This document shows positions 36,736-47,495 of a stretch of 64,000 bases of DNA, one piece after another (positions within the stretch are counted from its first letter, which is position 1; every line of letters starts with the position of its first letter). The notes beneath the pieces were generated by a model. It saw only the letters and a program-made list of their open reading frames with translations, searched no databases and was not told the DNA's origin. This DNA is from Porphyra umbilicalis (lineage: Eukaryota > Rhodophyta > Bangiophyceae > Bangiales > Bangiaceae), in assembly GCA_002049455.2 (NCBI GenBank), contig KV918766.1, forward strand, positions 610,579 to 674,578, read 5' to 3'. Both the position numbers and the translations under genes were made by a program.

Positions 36736-37282
36736 CCCAAAGGGCGTTTGAACGTGCTGCATTAGAGTCGAAGCGGGGACGCCGTATTAGCGACGCATGC
36801 AGTCCTCCGTGCAAGCGCGTGTGCAGTCATTTACAATTATATAACTCGTCGACAATGGGACTGTGAGAATTGCATTGCGATTACTGCTGCGGCAGGTGCT
36901 GACGTCATACGAGGAAAAAACGTGCTCTTCTTTCTCAGCAGGCACTGCGGTCACCGACAGCGACCAGCAGTATGCTCGACACCAAACCCCAATGCACGGC
37001 AGACAGGGACGCATCAGTCCCACGCAAGGATGCTACAGCATCGAGCAATAAGCACGACAGACACAGAGAAAACGGACAATGAAAACAAGGCCCGTGGCCA
37101 GAGCGAGACGGGGGTACAGCTCCCCCCGGAACGCCTGAGCGGCACAAGCAAGAAGCAAGGAGCAAACCAAAAGCAAGAAGCGCCAAAACAACACATAAGG
37201 ACAAAGCCCTGGCCAGTGTGAGGCGACGGGGTCCTTGGAGCCGTCAAGACACCTGAGCGGCAGGAGCAGCAACAGGCACGTC

Positions 37283-39670
37283 TCAAAAGCCGGCCGCGCG
37301 GTACGCCCGCCACTGCGCCGCACGGTTGTCAGAAACCGGACGAATTTCTTCATCCTCCTCCTCGTCGTAGTCATCGGCGCGCTCGCCGTGGCGCACGATG
37401 GGGGTCAAGTTGTTCTCACGAGAAGGAGACGCGCCGCGGCCCGTTAGGTGCGGGGGTAGCGGCTCGAGACGCATTGGCTGCGACGGAATAGGGAGCACGA
37501 CGCCGCGCGGAGCGGCACCCACGACGCCGGGGACCGAAGGAGCACAAGCCGCAGCGGGTTCGAGGGCCTCGGCGCGCGGGACGACAGGAACTGAAGGGGG
37601 GACTGCAACACGAATGATGAGGTGGCAGTCGGGATTGCCTCCGTCCAGCAGTTGGAGACCATCGTGCACGTCGTTATCCTTGGGGAGGATGTCATGCAGG
37701 AGGAGGAGCTCGCGCTCAAAGAGCGAACGGTTTCCCTGATTCAGGGCGCTGGAGCCCGCCACAATGGGAGGGAGCCCCGCCCGATGACGCAGATAGGAGC
37801 GCACCTGTAACATTGAGAAAAACACCATACACCCAAGCCAAGACACAGTAACGCGAAGCAGAAATTGGCGAAAGCAGGTCAGACAAGTCAGTACGCACTG
37901 TAACAATGGGGCGTGCAGCAAGAGCACGAGCACAAGGTGGTGTACTGAACAATGAAAATGCACGGCCGGACGACACAGACGGGAGGCGGAGGCCATCAAC
38001 CTACTCGGAAGGAGACGTTGGCGACATGGCCAAAAAGACAACGGATGACACGCGTTGCCTTGTTCGGTCCCGTCCAGCACACCATGGCCGCCGTGCCGCC
38101 CAGCTCGTCAATGAAGTTGTCGAGTGCGTCCAGCATAGCCAAACGACCAAACGCGTCCTTGATAAAGGCATCCGCTCGCAGCAGATCCATGCACTCGTCG
38201 GGAGACTGCATAAGCACGCGCCGAGTTGAGGACGCCGAGGGAGAGCTCCACGACCCTATGCCCTTGATGGCATGGGTGCGCTTGACAAAGGTGGTCACGC
38301 AAATGGACGTCAGCGAGCTACTCAGGTGCCCCACGACGCGCTTAATATACTGGTACGCCACCACTAGTGCCATTCCTTTGGCCGGCTTCCGAACGGGCAG
38401 CATCATCTTCGCTTGCAGCTTTTCTGCTGCAGCCGACTCGGAAACGCTCATGACGCGTGCGGCCACATTGAGGAGCTTGGCGTTCACCGTACTTGTGCTC
38501 GGAAACACCAAAGCAGAGGTAGGAGCGGTGCGCATCTCCGTCATAAGCGCCTCGATGAACAGCTCCTGTCAGCATATCAAGCACAACACACAGAGACAGG
38601 CGAGGAGTCAACGGATAATTGCGACACTCAACACACAGACCAAAACTGACAAGGTACCACGCGGTTAGAACGCAGCGGGTTGGTATGTCGCAGTGGGCGG
38701 CCAGACCCAACACACTCACATGCCACTGACCCGTCGAGTGAGTACGAGTGGATCAGCGGAGTCACAACGTACCTTAATCTCGGTCACCAGCGCGACACAG
38801 TCGTTACCATCGCCGTCGCGGCGACCCGTTCCGTCGGCCGTGGTCTTAGTCACGTGGCCGTCCAGGTCCTGCACAACTTTGATGAGCTCCCCGAGGCGCT
38901 CGAGCACAACGCCAGCCCTGGTCTCACGTCCTTCCGCCGCCGCAGCAATCCCGTCCATGCGCCGCAGGGATGACGCAGCTTGAGACTTGACGATGACAAG
39001 CTCCGCGCGGAATCGCGTGAACTCACGCCGCAATGAAGAGAGCCCGCTGCGCAGAGCGTCGTACAGGTCCTTGATAGCCATGCCAGGCTCTTCCGTACCG
39101 GCGTCGCCTGCTGCACCTGCCGCTACATGAATGGATGCCTCACGCGCCACGCGCGAGTGGCTCTCACGGCGTCGCTTTCTCGACGGCGCCCGCGCGCAAA
39201 GAGGTGACGACGACGGCGTCGCTTGCGGAGCAGGTGACGCCGGCGGGGTGACGTACGCCATCACCAAAGCATCGTCATCCATCTCCTCGCTGCTGCCGTC
39301 ATCTTCATCGCTGCCTACAGGCACTAACGAGTGAGCCGGAGAAGCACGAGTCTGGTGCGGGGTCGTCGCGCGCACAGGCAGCGTGGACGGGCTGATGCCC
39401 GACGGAATGAGGCCGTAAGCAATGCCAGGGGCAACGGGAGGCCGCGCCGCGCGAGCTGCCGATGCAGAGGCAAACACAGCCGGCGCTCCCGGCGCCAAAA
39501 ACCGCGCCGGAAACAGAGTGGGGTTGCGCGAACGAGCAGCCAGCTGGTTCGCCAGCGCGTCGGACGCGGCAGCTGCCGCCCGCCCCTGCGCAGTATCCGA
39601 TTCTCGCCCACCATGGCCGCCACCAGTGCCACCATCACCGACACCATGGCCATCGTGGCCGCCGCCGCCG

Positions 39671-39701
<31 letters not shown>

Positions 39702-40698
39702 CGCTGTCGCCGCTGCCGTCTTTACCGCCACCGCCACCACCGCAGCTACCGCTGCCACCATTGACGTCATCGCCATCACGGATACAAGAGCTCGGTCGCG
39801 CGTCAGCGCCGTCATCAGCAGACAGCCCGCCACTGCGACCATGGGGAACGGAGCTGCTGTCGCTGTCAACGCCACCCTGACCGTCAATGTCGGCAGCACC
39901 CGCGCCAAGTTCGGTGTCCCCGGCCAACGCGCGATGCCCGAACGTGCCGACCGAAGCCGGCGGCGTGGAAGGATACGCCATCATTCGCGGTGCAGATGAT
40001 ACAACCGACATGACCGCCGCCTTGCGGACGAACACAGGACGAGCGGTCCACTTGGAGCGACGCCGCCCGTGCTTGCCCGTTGGAAGAACCAGCGCTCCAG
40101 GCGCAGACGTAGTCGCCGCGAGACGAGCAACTTTTCCAGGGCGCGCCTCTATGGGCTCGACGGGTTCCGAGGCAGCCGGCACAGGCATTGCATCATACGC
40201 AGCTGCTCCAACGTAAGACGACGCCGCATCACCAGGAGACGATGCCACTTCACCTGAAGGCGACGCCCCCATGGCGGCTTCGCCCAGCACCATGGCGCGA
40301 GCACGCGTATCAACAGAAATTGAAGCATCAGGAGGCACGACGGCGTCGGCAGATGCAGCACGAGCCGCCTGAGCGTCTTGAATCTTCACGTCCATTTTTT
40401 GGTCGTACAAAACCACACCAAGCGCCCCGTCGAACTTCATACTCGGCTCTTGTGGACCGGCCGATGACGAGGGTCCCCCAGCAGACGGGGCACGACACGC
40501 CCACGTCTCAGGGTCATCGACATCGATGACGTCGTGCCTGGGAACGGCATTCGCCACCCGCTTGCCATTGGATGAAGGAGGGAAGCCCTTGGAGGAAGGA
40601 GTGACTGCATCCGACGGTATAGCATCAACATCAATGACCAGGTCGTTCTCGTCGGACTCGGTCAGCGTCTTCGGGACGTCCTTGTCCCCGGGCGCCAT
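37283..40698 (-). CDS. Transposon companion protein, 1002 aa, unrecognised
   Basis: Three exons: 38773-40698, 38005-38565 and 37283-37804, all junctions phase 0, donors GTACGT and GTAGGT, acceptors ACAG. The start chosen is MAPGDKDVPKTLTES at 40698; an upstream ATG would add a Pro-rich tract. The N-terminal half is acidic and low complexity, with a Gly run near 375-410. A basic patch (SRKRRRESHSR) resembling a nuclear signal precedes a predicted coiled coil (LRREFTRFRAELVIVKSQAA...). Exon 2 is a folded-looking domain (NAKLLNVAARVMSV, LVVAYQYIKRVVGHL, DELGGTAAMVCWTGPNK). Exon 3 has LFERELLLLHDILPKDNDVH and an acidic DDYDEEEDEE tail. By position it could be a DNA-binding partner of the transposase, as TNPA is in CACTA elements; that is inference. 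Confidence 0.8.
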
Positions 40699-42447
40699 GG
40701 CAAGCAACTCGTTGAGGACGATCAGCACGAGGGGAAGCGGGGTACGACAAGCCGCGCGGGGGGGGGGGGGGGGGAGAGAGTAGACACCAGCGGCTGCAGC
40801 AACAGGCGGTCTGTCGGAGTGGCCAAGAGAGATGGCGAGCACTGCAGGTCTCATCGCACCCTTAAGGATAGTTCACCTCCCCCACGCGCGGCAGCCTGCG
40901 TGGCATCCCGCGCGGGACCCGCCCGGCGCGGTGACGCCTGCGGGAGCTACAGGCGCCCGGCCTCCAACGAGGGCAGCCCTGGCAGGATGCACTGTCACCC
41001 GCACCCAATCGAGTGCGACCACGAGCGAGGAGATGCAAACGAAGCGCACAGCACAAGTCAGCGTCACACAACACCGCGTCGAAAGCGACACCTTTGCAGT
41101 TCACCACACCTTCCAGTAGGTGCCCATAAGAGACCCTGGACATATGGTCGTCGCTTGGCCCGGTACCCAGCACCGACCCTGACGACCTCCCTTGACCCCC
41201 CTTCCGTGAAGTGCCACGAGCACAAGAAGCCCACGCACCACCACACCTACCCCGCCCTCCACCGGGTCCGACGACCATGGCAACGCCCCCTCGCTCCGAC
41301 CCGCAAACCCCACCCGCCCACCTCCAGCGGGCGGCGAGACACCGCAGCGGTACCCCGTGACCCATGGCGGCGTGCCCAGTGGTCCCAGGCTCCTCGAAGA
41401 GGGGGGGGGGGGGGAGCGGAGGGGGGGGTGCAAAGTTGCAAGTGCCTGTGGCACACGGGCGAGGACGCGAACGACGCAGGGCGTGCCCCAAAGGAGAGCG
41501 AGGGCATCGTCCGAGGAAGCGGGGGGGGGACAATGCCAAAACTTGGGGCGCACCCAACCCCTGGAGAACGAAAGCAGGGCAGGGGAGGAGCTCGGGCCGG
41601 TAGCGGTGGGGGTGGCACGCAGCGGTCGACGACGGCGGCGCCTGCAGCTGTGCTTGGTGTGTGAGTGAGATCTGTGTCGACGTCAAGGGATGGAACGCGA
41701 TGGAAATGCGGCGGGTTCATGAGCAGTTGGTGAATTTCCACACACGCGGTGCTTGAGACGTCACAGCATGTGGGCAAGTTCAACTGAGACGGGGGTCCAC
41801 GTTTTATGTAAGACCCCTGGAACAGAGTGGAGGACCAACCAGATCGCGTTCATTTTGTTACAAGACATCAAACTCGGTGAAGTTCAGAATCTACTTGCTT
41901 CAGGAAGGAGGAGTTGATTCAGTGTCAATGAAATTGAACAGACGGCACATCAACTCCGGTTTTGCACGCGCCAGCCACGTTGCTCTGCGGTGTGCGCGTG
42001 TGGCGGTCGGTCGGCATGTAGACCGTCCTGGTTGGTGGCGGTCCTGGTGCCTTGTGTGTCCCGTCGTTCTCTCCACGACACGCATTCTGCCGTAGCCCGT
42101 TCGGTGGAGGTCGTATGCCGTTTGCTCTTTTTCGCGGCGGCCTGACCGTCGTGCAACTGTCTTCTGCCGGTGGGTAGCGCGACGGAGGCCCCACTTCTGC
42201 GGCGTGGTGCTTTGACTGCCACCACTCGGGAATGCGTGCTGCCTTCCCCCCCTCCCCCTCCATTGGCACGCTCCGAGCGCCGGTTGCTGCTCCCTTCTTC
42301 CCTCCCCCCACCACGCACGTTGTACCCCAGGACGTGTGTGTCACATTCCTCTCACCTGTCCCATGACCAAACCATTTACTCGTCTATTCTCCCATTAGCG
42401 CCCGCATCGCCTTTGCAAAGTACGTTTGTAGCGGCCACTGGCTGTTC
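40699..42447. promoter_or_regulatory. Central divergent control region of the transposon
   Basis: 1.75 kb between the two outward-transcribed genes. It contains a G17 run (about 40760), other G runs (41400-41425) and GC-rich unassigned sequence. Because both genes start from here it should carry both promoters; no specific promoter element could be identified. Part of the right side may be an unrecognised 5' exon of the transposase. Confidence 0.4.
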
Positions 42448-45400
42448 TTGTCCTTTGTCGGGCCAGCACGCTCCCCGATGTGGTCTGAGACGGGCAGTGA
42501 ACGCCATTCGATCGGGCGACGGTGTGAGACGTTCCCGGAGGGAACGCTAAGGCGCCTCTGCTTTTCGCCTCCTTGTGTCCAGTATCTCACCTGCTCAAGG
42601 ATAAACACCGTGTCTATTCCATCCCAACGCGCTTTCCAATGCATGTATATGCCCAGCCTTCCCGCGTGCTGTCGTCCTACGAAGCAGACAATGGAACAAG
42701 ACTTAAGGGGCGACACCGGCGGCGGTGACTGTGCCTCCTGGTTGTGTTGGTTTTGCCCTCGCTTATTCTTGTCCCAGCCCGCCCGCACGCACCACATGAG
42801 CGTTCGCCACCCCATGCGGAATCGGCTCGTGCCGCCACCGGACTTTTTCGAGCTGCATGAGCGGGCCGCTACGAGAGAGCAGCACCGCGCTGCTGCGAAT
42901 GTGGTTCTGTCCAGCATTAGTGGCTTGAGAAGCTCTGTCCTCCCCTCGCGGCGCCCCAGCGGTGCATCACCGCCCCGTGCACCCCCTTGGTTACCTTCTC
43001 CTACTCCCACGCCGGGAGGCGATGAAGAGCAGCCACTTCTAGGTGGGCTGGGTATCGTACGTCTCCCCGTGGTCGGGCTCGTGCACGGGTCGCTTGCATC
43101 CCCTCGGCGACGGCACGTGTTCCACACGTCGACCGCTGCCCGCATCTGGGCTTACTACGAGTCTCTACCCGAGGCGGGAACGACGCGTCTATTGGTCCCC
43201 CCCAGTGTTGGGTAGCAGCCGTCTGTGTTTAACACGCCCTTGCTGCGGGAAGTGCTCAAGTTCACGCTGAGCGCTGGTGGTCGGGGGCTTACCGAGACGG
43301 ACCAGATGGCGTACCTGACAGTGCTGCTCATGACAGAGCAAGACGGTCGCGCGCGGCGCCCTTTCGGTCGCCGTCGTGGTCCTATACCACGACAGGAGCA
43401 GGCGCTTGCAGGCGGTGCACGTGCCAACCATCATCCGCGCGCTGACGACCTGTCTGATGGGGAGAGCTCCGATGAAGGGGAGTTGGCACGTGCCTTCCCC
43501 ACTCGGCATTCTTTTGTGGCCGCTGTGCGAGGGGAGCAGCGACGAGTTCTGTCTAAGCTGGGGTGGGAGGAGACTCCGTTGGTCGTGGAGGGTGTGTCGT
43601 TTATTTTCTATTCCAGGGACCTCCTGCTCACCGTTCTTGACTTGCTCAAGAACGCGCGGCACCTGCAGTTGTGGGGGGAGAAGCTCGGTGCTGGGCCGGA
43701 CGGGACGCGCATGAGAGCCGAGATGATGGACAGTGATGTGTTCCTGACGGAGGAGGCTTCTGTTCGTAGTCGCTATGGGTTGCAATCGTTTGTCTTGGGC
43801 GTGCAACTATTCATTGATGAGGCCGTCGTGTCTTGGTCTGGTGCACATTATATGTACCCAGTTCGCGTACGCGTGGTCAACATTCGGGACCGGGCAGTGC
43901 AGTGGGTGACCGTTGGCCACATCCCCCATGTCGGTAAGCCGGTTGCTCGCACGGCGGCCGCCCGTCGCCGCGCGAGTGACACCCGCAACTCGGTTCTTCA
44001 ACGTTGCCTTGCCATCCTTCTTCGTCGGTTCGTTGGTGCAAGCCGGTCCGGGGTTACGGTTGAGTTTCCCGGCCAGCAAAAGCTGACCGCCGTGCCACGC
44101 ATTGTCGGGCTCGTTGCGGACCAACTCGGTGAGCGCTCGGTCGTTTGTCTGATGGGCAACGGGTGTGAGTACTTTTGCTCACACTGCATGGTCCGGCGGG
44201 GCGTGGCGGGCGGTCGCGCTGGGCTCGACGCACCGCGGCGGGACGTGACGTCCGTTCTGGACGCCCAGCTAGAAGGCGCTATCACGAGAGATCGCGATCC
44301 CCGGCCATCACTCCGCAAGCAGCTGGGTTTGGAGCACAGTGCCCTTGCTTTTGTCCCGGTTCTTGGTGCTGTGTGGGGCTTGGCGACAGACAACAAGCAG
44401 CTCTTTGATGTAATTTCTTTCGACCTTCTACACGTCTGGAAGCTGGGAGTGGTTCGCATGGTGGCTCAGCGCTTCCCCTCTTTCCTTCGCGTCGTGTGTG
44501 AGGGAAAGGACGCCCGTCTCGGGCCGGTGCCAGACACGCTGGAAGCGCTCAACCTGCGCGCTTGGGAAATGGGCCATCTCTGTGTGCCTTCTCCAACACC
44601 GCCCGGGTACGTACATTGGCATTATGCTGCTGTGTTCATCCCCGTGGTAGCTTCTGTTGCCTGGTCGTATCTTGTGGTGGGGCAGCATCATTCACCGTCT
44701 ATTCTAAGATTCACGGAGCTCACCACCTATGCTACCTGTCACGTGGCTTGTTGTTCGCTTGTATGTTTGCTTTGCGCATGATAGGTTTTTTGTTCCTCCT
44801 ACCGAGAAACAGCTGCAGATGACGGGGCGTCTGTGGCGGCACGGGCTTACAATGATGCCTCACATGATCGCCGGTGTTGGCGGTCCCTCCGAAGAGCAGC
44901 ATGCGCGCCACACTGACGCTGCACCTGCACAGGCGCGCGAAACTCGTCGAGCGCCCCCGTGCGATGAAGACGAGGTTGATGACGGGCACGGGCTTGATGG
45001 CGTCTCCCTTGAGGAGGCCGACGAGGTGCTGCCTGACCCTGACGTGCCAGACATCGTGCACTCTTCCACGTACCAGCGACTTTACGGTGACCTTCCCTTG
45101 CACAGGGCGGTGCTGGACGTCTATTGTCGCATGGCGGTGCTTGGTGGGCGCCTGATGGGCGACAACATGGCCAACACGACCCACATGTCCGAGCAGCAGA
45201 TGCGTGCTCTTGCGCAGGAAGCACGAGAATTCATTGTCGACCACGTTGACCTGCTCTTTGGACCTGCGCACACCACCAAGGCCCATCGTCTCGCCAATCA
45301 CCTCCTATCTGCCTTGCTCGGCAATGGCAACTTGTGGGAGGGGGACACGAGCGAAAACGAGGCGCTGCATGGGCCATGCAAGAAGATGTATGCGCGGACG

Positions 45401-46192
45401 AACAAGCGAGGGCCTACAATGGTCGTGCAGATGATGAGAGCGGCAGAGACGCAGGCAGAGGTGTTGCGTGAGATAAGGGAGTTTGACCTCGAGGACGCTG
45501 GGGGCAGCGACGGGATCCACCTCTTATTGGAGAGCGACGCTATCGTTGGAGACGTGGCGACGGCTCCCGCTCCGGCTTTGTCAAGGTCACACCGGGGACT
45601 TCGTATCACCATTGCCGACGCCGAGGAGTTGCCGGGCATGGCGAGCCTGGGGACAGTGCTTGGCAAGCAGCCGGACTGCACTCTTGTCGTGTCGCCCTCT
45701 TTCACGTTCCACTGTACGTTCGAGTGGGGGGCATCATCCGTGGTGCAGACGGCATGCGCGACCGAGACCCATTTTGGAAAGCCGCGGTACGACTACATCT
45801 GGTACACGGACGAAGGTGGTCGCCGGCAGCTGGGTCTTGTCAGGCTGGTCGTCCGTATGCTGGGCGGTGCAGTGGACGACTTCGCTGTGGTTCGTTGTCT
45901 TCGAAAGGTGCCATCTATACCTCGCTGCTCTCTCACGAGGTCTGGGTGTAGGCGGATGGCCTGGTGCTTTGAGAATCCGTCCGATGATTGGCCTCTACTG
46001 GCTTGCGTGCCCCTCACATGTGTGCTTCGGCTAGAGCACGTGGTACCTGACTTTCAAGACCTCGCTGAACGGCGCGGCCTGCGTGCCATGCCGTCCAATG
46101 TAGCAGACACTGCTTCTGAGCGCCATGCGACGCGCTTTTTCACGAACCACTTTTATCCCTTCACGTCACGCGCCCTCAACCCAGGCAGCTAA
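42448..46192 (+). pseudogene. DDE transposase (Plavaka/CACTA-like) with one in-frame stop
   Basis: Coding runs to the stop at 46192. The best-supported exons are about 42779-44606 (acceptor TTGTCCCAG) and 44785-46192, separated by a 178-bp intron (GTACGT...GATAG) that joins PTPPG to FFVPPTEKQL. The 5' end is uncertain. One TAG at 43213-43215 interrupts an otherwise continuous frame (TRLLVPPSVG * QPSVFNTPLL), so this copy is probably disabled. CACTA/Plavaka-style features follow in order: LGVQLFIDEAVVSW...YPVRVRVVNI (first Asp), VADQLGERSVVCLM with a downstream CSHC pair (second Asp), FDLLHVWKLGVVRMV, then HRLANHLLSALLGNGNLWE and SENEALHGPCKKMY with the candidate catalytic Glu. Catalytic assignment is by pattern only. 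Confidence 0.75.
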
Positions 46193-46216
46193 CTCGCTCC
46201 GACGGGGCTCTTGGAC

Positions 46217-46324
46217 GGTGACGTGGTGGGGCACCGCGACATTGGTGACGTGGTGAGGCACCGCGGCATTTGCGACGTGGTGGGGCACTGCGGCATTGGG
46301 GCGGTGGGGGGGCACTGCGGCATT
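46217..46324. repeat. 27-bp minisatellite downstream of the transposase
   Basis: Four consecutive 27-bp units starting at 46217, 46244, 46271 and 46298, each ending GCACYGCGRCATT, followed by a degraded G-rich tail (to about 46380). It begins 24 bp after the transposase stop codon. Confidence 0.85.
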
Positions 46325-46907
46325 GGGGCGGTGGGGGGGGTTGGCGGCGGGGTGGTGGGGCGGTGGGGGGGGTGGGCGGTGGCGTGGAGGAGAAGGCAGG
46401 GCCGTGGGGCCGTGGGGACGTGGGGGTCGTGGGGTGGTAAGGTCGAGAAAGTGGGTCGTTGCTAGCCGCCGAGTCTCAACGCCCCATTCAGGTCTGGACA
46501 TGAAGAAACCCCAGTCATCCAGGCCGTACATTGAAAATGGCTCTTACGCCAACGTCATGCCAGCTAGGGGTGTTTTGTCGTAGGTGGCCGTGCAGGGTGT
46601 CGTGGCGTGGTGAACTGGTGCAACGCACCGTGGCTTGACTTGGGAGCGTCGCGTCGCTTCGGAAGCGTCGCGTCGCGTGTAGTGCATTTGACACATTGGT
46701 CGTCCAGCGAAGCCTGTCGAATGAAATGGCCGGACATTGCTCAAGGGAGGCGTGTTCTCCGCATCAACCAGTCCTCAGTCTCAGACAGCAAGTCTCACCA
46801 AGCATGCGAATAGAGGCATCTAGTCTCGTCCGCTCCCTATCGCATGCTTAATAGGCATCTCAGAGACCTTGATATCGAAAGGTCCTGGCACATGCATGGT
46901 TCTCACT

Positions 46908-47056
46908 CGAGAGAGGCAAACAGCAGCACCGAACAGAATCGCATTCTGTTCGGGCTCTGTTGCCCGAACAGGCCGCCCAACAGAAGGGCGTTTGTTCGCC
47001 TGTTGCCCAACAGCCGTGCTGTTCGGCGCTTTGTTCGGCCGCCGCCAGTTGCGACG
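46908..47056 (-). repeat. Right terminal and subterminal repeat array of the transposon
   Basis: Read inward on the minus strand: terminus, GGCCGAACA, GCGCCGAACAG, CTGTTGGGCAACAG, GCGAACA, CTGTTGGGC, TGTTCGGGCAACAG, CCCGAACAGAAT and ATTCTGTTCGG. The word order matches 49584-49735 and differs from the left end. Confidence 0.85.
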
Positions 47057-47495
47057 CTCGACCGACTGCCCCCGCCTCAACACCCGACCCGGGGGTGGAT
47101 CCTGGTCAACCGTCAGGGCCGACCCCGCCCCCCCCCCTTCCCGCCATTGCCGACCGGCAGTTCGACACCCGAGCTCCTCCCGTCCTTCCTAGACACGCAT
47201 CTCAGTTTTGTCCGCACCCCCTCTTACCGCAAGATCACCCCGCCCCTTCCCACGCCGCCTGGTTCCACCCCTCCGGCGCTGTCACCAGGGTCACGACGCA
47301 CCCCCACCTTTGGCGGTGCGCCTTGACGTGGTCGCGGCGCTCATGCCGAGGCGCATGGTCGTGTGCCACCGGGGCGTCGGAAAAATCAGGTCCCTCGGCA
47401 GTCCACTCCTCAGGAGCCTATCAGAGCTAACTCGCAAACAACCTCCGCTCTGCGTTCAAGGGCCCTGCTCCGCGTCCATCCGCCGAAGTCTTCTC
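47057..47495. other. Short gap between transposon and SMP-30-like gene
   Basis: 440 bp, the 3' flank of the minus-strand SMP-30-like gene. No gene recognised. Confidence 0.5.

Larger units (their letters stand above)
36586..47056. mobile_element. 10.5-kb two-gene DNA transposon (Plavaka/CACTA-like)
   Basis: Delimited by inverted termini CGTCGCAACTGGCGACG (left) and CGTCGCAACTGGCGGCG (reverse complement of right), 16/17 identical, with CT flanking both outer edges (36584-36585, 47057-47058) as a possible 2-bp target duplication. Inside each terminus lies a ~150-bp array of CGAACAG/CTGTTCGG/CCCAACAG words. Two genes are transcribed outward from a central ~1.7-kb region: an unrecognised 1002-aa protein leftward and a DDE transposase rightward. 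The assignment to the CACTA/Plavaka group is from transposase motifs. A short derivative lies at 49584-50779. Confidence 0.85.

Noticed and set aside
46500..46530. GATGA(C/T)TGGGGTTT word shared with 49785-49800 as further element homology
   Set aside because: Only about 16 bp match at different distances from the ends; too short to extend the family alignment.
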